The notes below the pieces were generated by a model. That model ran no database searches. It was not told where the DNA came from and saw only the letters and a program-made list of their open reading frames with translations. Positions 21,505-28,776 of a stretch of 41,435 nt of DNA are shown in pieces (the stretch's first letter is position 1; each line of letters begins with the position of its first letter). A program made the position numbers and the translations under genes. Origin of the DNA: Schlegelella_A sp038241255 (GTDB lineage: Bacteria > Pseudomonadota > Gammaproteobacteria > Burkholderiales > Burkholderiaceae_C); NCBI GenBank assembly GCA_038241255.1, contig JBBRFW010000021.1:1-41435 (forward strand), written 5' to 3'.

Positions 21505-23750
21505 TGGCAGGCTCCGACCGTGAGGCCGCGAGGAAGGCCGGCGCGCCGGTGCTCGCCATCGACCGCCTTGACGTCCACTACGGCCGCGCCCACGTGCTGC
21601 AGGGCGTGAGCCTGGGGCTCGAGCGCGGCGTGCTGGCAATCGTCGGCCGCAACGGCATGGGCAAGACGACACTGTGCAACGCGATCACCGGCCTGCTGCC
21701 GGCGAGCGGCAGCGTGAAGCTGTTCGGCAGCGAGATCCTGGGGCTGGCGCCGCACCGGATCACGCGGCGCGGCATCGCCTACGTGCCGCAGGGGCGGCGC
21801 GTCTGGCCTTCGCTCACCGTCGACGAGACGCTGCGCCTGGTCGCGCCGAAGAAGCGCGACGTCGAACGCATCTACGCAATGTTCCCGCGCCTGGCCGAGC
21901 GCAGGAACAACGGCGGCGCGCAGCTCTCGGGCGGCGAGGCGCAGATGCTGGCGATCGGCCGCGCCCTTCTGCTCCAGCCGAAGCTGCTCGTGATGGACGA
22001 GCCGACCGAGGGGCTCGCGCCGATGATCGTCGAGCAGGTCGTCGAAGCCCTGCGCGGCCTGGCCGCCGAGAGCGAGATCGCCGTGCTGTTGATCGAGCAG
22101 AACCTCGGCGTCGCGATCGACGTCGCGGACCGCGTCGCCGTGATGGTCAACGGCCGCATCGCGCGCGAGATGGCCGCCGCCGAGCTCGGCGGCGACCGCG
22201 AGCTGCAGGAGCGCTTGCTCGGCCTGCGATCGGGCGGCAGCGACGACGAAGCGGTCGCGCCGGCGACCCCCGCCGCCGACGACATGCCGACGCAGGTGTT
22301 CACAGTGCGCCGCGCCCACGGCGACGGCGCGCCCTCGCTCGACGACCTCGCGCCGCGCATGGTGCGCGGCTTCAATCGCTGGAACGCGAGCGCCTCTGCC
22401 ACCCCGGTCGTCGACATCGCGCGCGCGTCTGCACCGTCTCCCTCACCCCAACCGTCTTCCGCCAGCGGGAGAGGGGGCGGCGGGCAGATATTCGATTTTC
22501 CCGTAGCCGCCAGCAGCGGCCGTGCTGTCTACGTCGCCGGCACCTTCGATACCAAGGGGCGCGAGCTCTACTTCCTGCGCCAGTGCCTCGACAAGCTCGG
22601 CTTGCGAGTCGTCACCGTCGACCTCTCGACCTCGGGCAAGCCGTCGACCGCGGCGATCCATCCGCGCGAAGTCGCGCGCCACCACCCAGAAGGCGAAGCG
22701 GCGGTCTTCACCGGCGACCGCGGCAGTGCGGTCACGGCGATGGCGCTCGCCTTCGCGAACTTCGTGCGAACGCGTAGCGATCTCGGCGGCCTGCTCTCGG
22801 CGGGCGGATCCGGCGGCACCTCGCTCGCCACGAGCGGCATGCGCGCGTTGCCGGTCGGCGTGCCCAAGATGATGGTCTCGACAATGGCCAGCGGCGATAC
22901 CCGCCCCTACGTCGGCCCGAGCGACATCTGCATGATGTATTCGGTCACCGATGTGCAGGGCATCCACCGCATCAGCGAGCAGGTGCTGGCCAACGCGGCG
23001 CACGCGCTCGCGGGCATGATCGCCCACCCGCCCGCGGTCTCGGCCGACACCAAGCCGGCCATCGGCCTAACCATGTTCGGCGTCACGACGCCGTGCGTCC
23101 AGGGCGTCGTCAAGCGGCTCGAGGCCGACTACGACTGCCTCGTCTTCCACGCCACCGGCGTCGGCGGCCAGTCGATGGAAAAGCTCGCCGACTCGGGCCT
23201 GCTCGCGGGCGCGATCGATGTCTCGACGACAGAGATCGCCGACGAGATCGGCGGTGGCGTGCTCTCGGCCGGGCCGACGCGGCTCGACGCGTTCGCGCGC
23301 CACTCGCTGCCTTACGTCGGCTCGTGCGGCGCGCTCGACATGGTGAACTTCGGACCCTGGGACACGGTGCCGGAGCGATTTCGCGGCAGGAAGCTCTATC
23401 GCCACAACCCGACCATCACGCTGATGCGCACGACCGTCGACGATTGCCGCGCGATCGGCGTCTTCCTCGCCGAGAAGCTCAACGCGATGAGCGGGGCGGT
23501 GCGCTTCTTGATCCCCGAGGGCGGCGTGTCGGCGATCGACAAGCCCGGCCAGCCGTTCCACGACCCGGCCGCCGACCGAGTGCTGTTCGAGACCCTCGAA
23601 GAACGATTCCGCGCTGGCGCCGACTGCAAGCTGATCCGCCTGCCGCACCACATCAACGACGACGCGTTCATCGACGCCCTGGTCGCCGCCTGGCGTGATG
23701 TCACCACTTCTTCCGCCCTTTCCCGCGCCCGCGGGAAAGGGCTGGGGTGA
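21504..23750 (+). CDS. LivF-type ABC ATPase fused to UPF0261 (Tm-1-like) domain
   Basis: 748 residues in one frame. Residues 1-245 are a complete LivF ATPase: Walker A GRNGMGKTT (48-56), Q-loop YVPQGRRVWP, signature LSGGEAQ (141-147), Walker B LLVMDEPTEGLAP and H-loop region LLIEQNL. Note Gln in place of the H-loop His, common in LivF. Residues 246-338 are a low-complexity linker, part of which is encoded by a REP-like repeat. Residues 339-740 are a full UPF0261 domain (VYVAGTFDTKGRELYFLR, SAGGSGGTSLATSGM, ATGVGGQSMEKL, LIPEGGVSAIDKPGQPF), the fold of the tomato Tm-1 N-terminal half. A second repeat encodes the last ~12 residues and covers the stop. I infer a transport ATPase tethered to a nucleotide-binding enzyme-like domain of unknown activity. 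Confidence 0.9.
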   Translation: MAGSDREAARKAGAPVLAIDRLDVHYGRAHVLQGVSLGLERGVLAIVGRNGMGKTTLCNAITGLLPASGSVKLFGSEILGLAPHRITRRGIAYVPQGRRVWPSLTVDETLRLVAPKKRDVERIYAMFPRLAERRNNGGAQLSGGEAQMLAIGRALLLQPKLLVMDEPTEGLAPMIVEQVVEALRGLAAESEIAVLLIEQNLGVAIDVADRVAVMVNGRIAREMAAAELGGDRELQERLLGLRSGGSDDEAVAPATPAADDMPTQVFTVRRAHGDGAPSLDDLAPRMVRGFNRWNASASATPVVDIARASAPSPSPQPSSASGRGGGGQIFDFPVAASSGRAVYVAGTFDTKGRELYFLRQCLDKLGLRVVTVDLSTSGKPSTAAIHPREVARHHPEGEAAVFTGDRGSAVTAMALAFANFVRTRSDLGGLLSAGGSGGTSLATSGMRALPVGVPKMMVSTMASGDTRPYVGPSDICMMYSVTDVQGIHRISEQVLANAAHALAGMIAHPPAVSADTKPAIGLTMFGVTTPCVQGVVKRLEADYDCLVFHATGVGGQSMEKLADSGLLAGAIDVSTTEIADEIGGGVLSAGPTRLDAFARHSLPYVGSCGALDMVNFGPWDTVPERFRGRKLYRHNPTITLMRTTVDDCRAIGVFLAEKLNAMSGAVRFLIPEGGVSAIDKPGQPFHDPAADRVLFETLEERFRAGADCKLIRLPHHINDDAFIDALVAAWRDVTTSSALSRARGKGLG
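22437..22478 (+). repeat. REP-like repeat inside the LivF-UPF0261 linker
   Basis: Begins TCTCCCTCACCCCAACC and contains CTTCCGC-CA-GCGGGAG as an imperfect stem, then GGGGGCGG. It matches the second copy at 23715-23748 read on the other strand. It is translated as linker residues ~312-326 (PSPSPQPSS...GRGGGG), exactly between two domains that are normally separate proteins. Confidence 0.6.
23715..23748 (-). repeat. REP-like repeat at the 3' end of the LivF-UPF0261 gene
   Basis: GCCCTTTCCCGC-GCCC-GCGGGAAAGGGC, a perfect 12-bp stem at 23715-23742, followed by TGGGGTGAG that contains the stop codon (23748-23750). The inverse reading CTCACCCCAGCCC aligns with the copy at 22437. As RNA it is a strong hairpin over the end of the reading frame and may stabilise the mRNA or slow ribosomes. 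Confidence 0.65.
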
Positions 23751-23769
23751 GCGTCGATCCCGAGACCAC

Positions 23770-24609
23770 ATGCCGCGCATCGCTCGCCAGATCCTGCTCG
23801 ATCGCTTCCACGCCAAGCTCGCCGCCGGCCGGCCGCTGATCGGCGGCGGCGCGGGCACGGGCCTGTCGGCCAAGTGCGAGGAAGCCGGCGGCCTCGACCT
23901 CATCGTCATCTACAACTCGGGGCGTTACCGCATGGCCGGGCGGGGCTCGCTCGCCGGCTTGCTCGCCTACGGCAACGCCAACGAGATCGTGTGCGAGATG
24001 GCGCACGAGGTGCTCCCGGTCGTCAAGCACACGCCGGTGCTCGCGGGCGTCAACGGAACCGACCCGTTCATGATCGCCGACGAATTGCTGCAGCGCCTGA
24101 TCGCGCTCGGCTTCTCCGGGGTGCAGAACTTCCCGACCGTCGGCCTGATCGACGGCACCTTCCGCGCCAACCTCGAAGAGACCGGCATGGGCTACGCGCT
24201 CGAGGTCGAGATGATCGCTCGCGCCCATGCGCTCGACCTGTTGACGACGCCATACGTCTTCAGCGAGTCGGAAGCGACCGCGATGACGAAGGCCGGCGCC
24301 GACATCGTCGTGTGCCATCTCGGCCTCACGACCGGCGGTGCCATCGGCGCGGCGACGGCCCTCACGCTGGCCGAATGCGTGCCGCTGATCGAGGCGCGCG
24401 CGGCAGCGGCGCGGGCGGTTCGCAACGACGTGATCGTCCTTTGCCACGGCGGCCCGATCGCGACGCCCGACGACGCCGCCTTCATCCTCGGCCAATGCCC
24501 GTCTTGCCACGGCTTCTACGGCGCGAGCTCGATGGAGCGGCTGCCCGTCGAGACCGCACTCACGGAGACGACGCGGCGCTTCACTCAGATTTCAGGAGAC
24601 AGACCATGA
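23770..24609 (+). CDS. PEP-hydrolase-like TIM-barrel protein (Tm-1 C-terminal-half homologue)
   Basis: 279 residues from the ATG at 23770, 19 bp after the previous stop. The sequence matches the phosphoenolpyruvate-hydrolase-like TIM-barrel family: RPLIGGGAGTGLSAKCEEAGGLDL (cited as the N-terminal motif, ~residues 22-45), IVIYNSGRYRMAGRGSLAGL, VLAGVNGTDPF, GVQNFPTVGLIDG, VVCHLGLTTGG and LCHGGPIATPDD. In plants and fungi this domain is the C-terminal half of Tm-1-type proteins, whose N-terminal half is UPF0261, encoded here by the gene just upstream. The reaction is not established for the bacterial proteins. The stop overlaps the flotillin start. Confidence 0.88.
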   Translation: MPRIARQILLDRFHAKLAAGRPLIGGGAGTGLSAKCEEAGGLDLIVIYNSGRYRMAGRGSLAGLLAYGNANEIVCEMAHEVLPVVKHTPVLAGVNGTDPFMIADELLQRLIALGFSGVQNFPTVGLIDGTFRANLEETGMGYALEVEMIARAHALDLLTTPYVFSESEATAMTKAGADIVVCHLGLTTGGAIGAATALTLAECVPLIEARAAAARAVRNDVIVLCHGGPIATPDDAAFILGQCPSCHGFYGASSMERLPVETALTETTRRFTQISGDRP

Positions 24610-26306
24610 CCGGGTCCCAATTCGGCAGCTTCATCCTCGGCCTCGTCGTCGTCGCGATCGTCGTCGCGATCGGCGTGTGGCTGCTCCACTGGCTCTACCT
24701 GCGCAGCTCGAAGGAGCGCTCGTTCGTGCGCACCGGCCTTGGCGGGCAGAAGGTCGTGCTCGACGGCGGCGCCTTCGTGCTGCCCATCGTGCACGACGTC
24801 ATCCCGGTGAACATGAACACGCTGCGCCTGGAGGTCACCCGGGGCCGCGACAAGGCGTTGATCACGCGCGACCGGATGCGCGTCGACCTCATCGCCGAGT
24901 TCTACGTCCGCGTCGCCGCCCGTCCTGACGCGGTCGCCGCCGCCGCGCAGACCCTCGGCCAGCGGACGATGGAGCCCGAGCAGCTGAAGGAGCTCGTCGA
25001 GGGCAAGTTCGTTGACGCGCTGCGCACGGCCGCGGCCGAGATGACGATGGAAGAGCTGCACGAGAAGCGGGGTGCCTATGTCAAGCGGGTTCGCGAAACG
25101 GTCGCCGAAGACCTGACCAAGAACGGCCTCGAGCTCGAGGCGGTGTCGCTGACGCAGCTCGATCAGACCGGCATGGAATTCTTCAACCCGAGCAACGCCT
25201 TCGACGCCGAGGGCCTCACCCGTCTCACCGAGACCATCGAGCAGCGCAAGAAGCAGAGGAACGACGTCGAGCAGGACACGCTCATCGCCATCCGCAACAA
25301 GAACCTCGAGGCCGAGAAGCTCTCGCTCGAGATCGACCGCGAGGGCGAGTACGCACGCTTGACGCAGCAGCGCGAGGTCGAGATCGCGCGCGCGCGCCAG
25401 CGCGCCGAGCTGATGACCGAACGGGCGCAGCGCGAGGAGCAGGGCGAGAGCGCGCAGATCGCCGCCAAGCAGACGATCGACGCGGCGCGGATCCGATCGG
25501 AGCAGACGATCGAGCAGGAGCGGATCGGCAAGGAACGAACAGTCCAGGCGGCCGAGATCGACCGGCGCATGACCGTCGAGCTCGCCGAGCAGAAACGCGC
25601 GATCGCCGTGGCGCGCGAGAGCGAGGCGCAGAGCGTGGCGCAGGCCGCCGCCGATGCCGCCCGAGCCGACGCGGTCACCGCTGAGGAAAAGGTCTTCACC
25701 GCGCGCGAGGTCGAGATGGCCGAGCGCAAGAAGGCGATCGAGCTGATCGGCTCGCGTCAGGTTGCCGAGCGCGACGCACTGCGCCTGACGAGCGCGGCGC
25801 GCGCCGAGAAGGACGCCAGCGCCGACCGAGGTGCCGCCGTGCGCGCCCAGGCCGAGGCCGACGCCGACGCCGACAAGATCAAGTCGATGGCGATGCGCGT
25901 TCGTGCCGAGATCGAGGCCGAGGCGCTCAGGATGATGAACGACGCCCACAACATGCTCTCGCCCGAGGCGCGCATGTCGGCGCTGCGCATGCGCTTGGTC
26001 GAGAAGGCCGAGGGCATCATCCGCGAATCGGTGCGACCGATGGAGCGGATCGAAGGCATCAAGATCCTGCACGTCGACGGCCTCGGTGGGTCGAGCCACG
26101 GCGCCAACGGAGACGTCGGCCACGGCAGCGGCGGCTTCTCCGACGGCCTGGTCAACTCGGCCCTGCGCTTTCGCGCCCAGGCGCCACTCGTCGACCAGCT
26201 TCTGCGCGAGATCGGCATCGAAGGCGGCGACATCCAGCGCCTCGTCGGCGGGGTGAGCGGCGCGCAGGTCGCGCTGCCGCCCGGACCGGCGCCCGCGAAG
26301 GACTAG
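24606..26306 (+). CDS. Flotillin-like SPFH-domain membrane protein
   Basis: 566 residues from the ATG at 24606 (ATGA overlap with the gene before). One N-terminal membrane helix (about residues 9-30, ILGLVVVAIVVAIGVWLLHW) leads into an SPFH domain (VRTGLGGQKVVLDGGAFVLP to about residue 210). A long charged coiled coil follows (about 225-470: repeated Glu-Arg-Ala-rich heptads) and then a Gly-rich C-terminal region. It matches YqiK/flotillin. Such proteins scaffold membrane microdomains and usually have an NfeD-type partner gene, absent here. A very long antisense open frame over this gene is a composition artefact. I infer a scaffold for the transporter. Confidence 0.93.
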   Translation: MTGSQFGSFILGLVVVAIVVAIGVWLLHWLYLRSSKERSFVRTGLGGQKVVLDGGAFVLPIVHDVIPVNMNTLRLEVTRGRDKALITRDRMRVDLIAEFYVRVAARPDAVAAAAQTLGQRTMEPEQLKELVEGKFVDALRTAAAEMTMEELHEKRGAYVKRVRETVAEDLTKNGLELEAVSLTQLDQTGMEFFNPSNAFDAEGLTRLTETIEQRKKQRNDVEQDTLIAIRNKNLEAEKLSLEIDREGEYARLTQQREVEIARARQRAELMTERAQREEQGESAQIAAKQTIDAARIRSEQTIEQERIGKERTVQAAEIDRRMTVELAEQKRAIAVARESEAQSVAQAAADAARADAVTAEEKVFTAREVEMAERKKAIELIGSRQVAERDALRLTSAARAEKDASADRGAAVRAQAEADADADKIKSMAMRVRAEIEAEALRMMNDAHNMLSPEARMSALRMRLVEKAEGIIRESVRPMERIEGIKILHVDGLGGSSHGANGDVGHGSGGFSDGLVNSALRFRAQAPLVDQLLREIGIEGGDIQRLVGGVSGAQVALPPGPAPAKD

Positions 26307-26309
26307 CCG

Positions 26310-26750
26310 GTGATCCGCGTCTACACGTCGAGCGTCATCGACGCCAGCGCCGACACCGTGTGGTCGCGCATCCGCGACTTCAACGGCCTGCCGCAGTGGC
26401 ATCCGGGCATCGCCGACAGCCGCATCGAGAACGGCGAGTCGAGCGACCGCGTCGGCTGCATCCGCCACTTCCACACCCGGGACGGCGGCATGATCCGCGA
26501 GCGCCTGCTCGCGCTCTCCGACTACGACTACTCGTGCGTCTACGAGATTCTCGAGAGCCCGATGGGCGTCGAGAACTACGTCGCCACCTTGAAGCTCACG
26601 CCCGTCACCGACGGCGCCCGCTGCTTCGCCGAGTGGAGCGCAGAGTTCGATTGCGCCGAGGCGCGCGAGCAGGAGCTCGTCGAGACCATCGGCGACGGCG
26701 TCTTCCAGGGCGGCTTCGACGCCTTGAAGCGCCACTTCGCGCGCAAGTGA
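26310..26750 (+). CDS. SRPBCC-fold (START/Bet v1-like) protein
   Basis: 146 residues from the GTG at 26310, 3 bp after the flotillin stop. It is a polyketide-cyclase/dehydrase-type SRPBCC domain: the N-terminal strand YTSSVIDASADTVWSRIRDF, NGLPQWHPGIADSRIENG, GCIRHFHTRDGGMIRERLLALSD, YVATLKLTPVTDG and a long C-terminal helix (ELVETIGDGVFQGGFDALKRHF). The family forms a hydrophobic ligand pocket. It is a paralogue of the N-terminal domain of the next gene. Ligand unknown; probably binds or transforms a product of the pathway. Confidence 0.85.
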   Translation: MIRVYTSSVIDASADTVWSRIRDFNGLPQWHPGIADSRIENGESSDRVGCIRHFHTRDGGMIRERLLALSDYDYSCVYEILESPMGVENYVATLKLTPVTDGARCFAEWSAEFDCAEAREQELVETIGDGVFQGGFDALKRHFARK

Positions 26751-26770
26751 AGCTCCCACGCTTCCTTGCG

Positions 26771-26825
26771 GTCGCTGCCTCCCGAGGGGGCGCGGCCTTC
26801 CTTGGGGCGGCCCGTCGGAAGGCCG
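26771..26825. repeat. Dyad-rich intergenic element between SRPBCC paralogues
   Basis: The 88-bp gap holds CGGCCTTCC (26793-26801) and GGAAGGCCG (26817-26825), perfect 9-bp arms. A GCTGCCTCCCGAGGGGGC stretch lies before them. The look is that of short intergenic repeats frequent in Burkholderiales; no second copy was found in the window. Confidence 0.4.
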
Positions 26826-26838
26826 GCCGCTGACGACG

Positions 26839-28305
26839 ATGGCCCTGCAGCACGTCGTCCGCTCAACCGTGATCGACGCGCCGATCGAGCGCGTCTGGGC
26901 GGTCCTGCGCGACTTCAACAGCCACGATCAGTGGCACGACGTCGTTGCCGAGAGCCGAATCGAAGGCGACGACCGCGGCGACCAGGTCGGCTGCGTGCGC
27001 AGCTTCACCCTCCAGGACGGCAACCGCATCCGCGAGCAGCTGATCGCGCTCTCCGACAGCGAGCACAGGAGTACGTATTGCATCGTCGAGGCGACAGTGC
27101 CGCTGCAGCGATACGTCGCGACGCTGACGCTGAAGCCCGTGACCGACGGCGACCGGACCTTCTGGCACTGGGAGTCGACCTTCGCGACGCCGCCGGGCGA
27201 GGAGCGCGCGCTGCGCGAGATGGTCGGCCGCGACGTCTACGAGGCGGGCTTCGCGAATCTGCGCCGGTACCTTGGCCGAGGCGGCGATCGCCGGGGAGCC
27301 GCGTCGGCGGCGCTGCCGTCGGCACTGCCGCTGCCCGCTCGCCGCGCTGTCGTGCAGCGCTACGGCGGCCCCGAGGCCCTGCTGCCCGGCGATGGTGAGG
27401 CCGCCGCGCCCGGCGCCGGCGAGGTGCGCATCCGTCAGCGCGCGATCGGCGTCAACTACCTCGATGTCTACTTGCGCAAGGGTTGGATCCCGGCGCTAAT
27501 GCCGCTCCCCGGCGTGCCGGGGATGGAGGCGGCGGGAACCGTCGTCGACGTCGGCGCTGAGGTGACCGGCCTACTGCCCGGCGATCGCGTTGCCTGCCTC
27601 GGCCCGGTCCCCGGCGCCTACTGCAGCGTGCGCACGGTGCCGGCCGATTGGGTGTTTCGCCTGCCGGCGCAGATCGAGGACGACCTCGCCGCAGCGACGC
27701 TGCTCAAGGGGATCACCGCCGACGTGCTCCTGCGCGACCTCGGTCACGTCGGCACCGGCACACGCCTTCTCGTGCATGCCGCGGCCGGCGGCGTCGGGCT
27801 GCTCGTTTGTTCCTGGGCGCGCAGGCTCGGAGCGGTGGTGATTGGCACGGTCTCGAGCGAGGCTAAGGCGCGCGTCGCGCGCGAGCACGGCTGCATGCAT
27901 CCGATCGTGACCCGCGAGGCGCGCTTCGCCGAGGCCGTGCAGGCCCGCTTCGGCGGTGCCGACGTGATCGTCGACGGCATCGGCGACGCGGCTCGCGACG
28001 AGAACTTCGCAGCACTCGCGCGCCGCGGACACTGGATCAGCCTCGGCCAGGCGAGCGGCGCACTGCAGCCTATCGCGACCGACCAGCTGGTGCAGAAGTC
28101 GATCACCTTCTCGCGCCCGGCGGTGTTCGACTACGTGGCGACGAACGCGACCCTGGCCGAGCGCGCCGGGCGCGTCTGGGCAGCGCTCGCCGACGGCTCG
28201 CTGCAGGCGCCGCCGATCGAACGCCATTCGCTAGGCGCTGCGGCCGAGGCGCATGCGCGGCTCGAATCGCGCGCCACGATCGGCTCGCTCGTCCTGGTCG
28301 CGTGA
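26839..28305 (+). CDS. SRPBCC domain fused to NADPH:quinone oxidoreductase
   Basis: 488 residues, one open frame. Residues 1-147 are an SRPBCC domain very like the preceding protein (VIDAPIERVWAVLRDFNSHDQWHDVVAESRIEG in pattern; GCVRSFTLQDGNRIREQLIALSD). Residues 148-165 are an Arg/Ala/Leu/Pro linker. Residues 166-488 are a complete zinc-free medium-chain oxidoreductase: VVQRYGGPEALL, GVNYLDVYLRKGW, LPGVPGMEAAGTVVDVG, GDRVACLGPVPGAY and the dinucleotide loop HAAAGGVG at 313-320. No structural or catalytic zinc cysteines are seen. Likely reduces a quinone or enone, with the SRPBCC domain presenting or binding the substrate (inference). Confidence 0.88.
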   Translation: MALQHVVRSTVIDAPIERVWAVLRDFNSHDQWHDVVAESRIEGDDRGDQVGCVRSFTLQDGNRIREQLIALSDSEHRSTYCIVEATVPLQRYVATLTLKPVTDGDRTFWHWESTFATPPGEERALREMVGRDVYEAGFANLRRYLGRGGDRRGAASAALPSALPLPARRAVVQRYGGPEALLPGDGEAAAPGAGEVRIRQRAIGVNYLDVYLRKGWIPALMPLPGVPGMEAAGTVVDVGAEVTGLLPGDRVACLGPVPGAYCSVRTVPADWVFRLPAQIEDDLAAATLLKGITADVLLRDLGHVGTGTRLLVHAAAGGVGLLVCSWARRLGAVVIGTVSSEAKARVAREHGCMHPIVTREARFAEAVQARFGGADVIVDGIGDAARDENFAALARRGHWISLGQASGALQPIATDQLVQKSITFSRPAVFDYVATNATLAERAGRVWAALADGSLQAPPIERHSLGAAAEAHARLESRATIGSLVLVA

Positions 28306-28319
28306 GAATGCGAGCATTC
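28306..28319. other. Short perfect dyad before the VOC gene
   Basis: GAATGC-GA-GCATTC, directly after the SRPBCC-oxidoreductase stop and 20 bp before the next start. It could be an operator half-site pair or chance; nothing else supports either. Confidence 0.2.
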
Positions 28320-28339
28320 GATCGCACGAGGAGGCCGCG

Positions 28340-28717
28340 ATGATTGTTGGCATGAACCACTTCACCGTCATCGCCGAAGACCGGCAGAAGACGCTCAACT
28401 TCTACGTCGGCCTGCTCGGCTTGGCGGAGGGACACCGCCCCGACCTCGGCTTCGATGGCGCGTGGCTGTACGGCACCGGCCCGCAGGCCGTCCTGCACCT
28501 TTACTTCGACCGCAAGCCGCCGACCCAGCGCGCCGGCGTGATCGACCACATGGCGTTCTCCGCGCAGGGATTGAAAGCCGTGAAGGGGCGCTTCGACGCC
28601 GTCGGCGTCAAGTATGACGTGCGCCGGCAGACGGGCTCCGGCATCTGGCAACTCTTCACGTACGACCCGAACGGGGCCAAGGTCGAGCTCGACTTCGATC
28701 CGGCGGAGAGCCTCTGA
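28340..28717 (+). CDS. VOC (glyoxalase/FosX-like) metalloprotein
   Basis: 125 residues; GAGGAGG lies 6 nt before the ATG. It is a vicinal-oxygen-chelate fold with two beta-alpha-beta-beta-beta units. The metal ligands H7 (MNHFTV), H70 (VIDHMAFSA) and E116 (AKVELDF) are in the FosX/glyoxalase order, and DRQKTLNFYVGLLGL is the typical first helix. It could be a dioxygenase, lyase or epoxide/thiol-opening enzyme; the sequence does not decide, and resistance to fosfomycin should not be assumed. Last gene of the accessory operon, followed by a strong hairpin. Confidence 0.85.
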   Translation: MIVGMNHFTVIAEDRQKTLNFYVGLLGLAEGHRPDLGFDGAWLYGTGPQAVLHLYFDRKPPTQRAGVIDHMAFSAQGLKAVKGRFDAVGVKYDVRRQTGSGIWQLFTYDPNGAKVELDFDPAESL

Positions 28718-28718
28718 G

Positions 28719-28760
28719 CGAGAGGGTCGAAGCGTCCGTGTAGGCTTCGGCCCTTTCTCG
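28719..28760 (+). terminator. Hairpin after the VOC gene, probable end of the accessory operon
   Basis: Arms CGAGAGGGTCGAAGC (28719-28733) and GCTTCGGCCCTTTCTCG (28744-28760) pair with small bulges around a 10-nt loop, starting one base after the stop codon. The right arm includes a CCCTTTCT stretch, but no long U-tract follows. Confidence 0.5.
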
Positions 28761-28776
28761 AATCGAGCAACGCTGA

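Noticed and set aside
22437..23750. CRISPR-like or transposon-end repeat pair
   Set aside because: Only two copies, inverted, 1.2 kb apart and without spacers, target-site duplications or transposase; REP-like element fits better.
24585..26918. A 777-codon open frame on the minus strand, antisense to the flotillin gene
   Set aside because: It is Arg/Asp/Leu-rich composition noise with no family motif, and the plus-strand gene has clear SPFH and coiled-coil features with coupled start.
28340..28717. Fosfomycin-resistance protein FosX
   Set aside because: The metal ligands and fold fit any VOC enzyme; context is a catabolic operon and no resistance-specific residues can be confirmed by eye.
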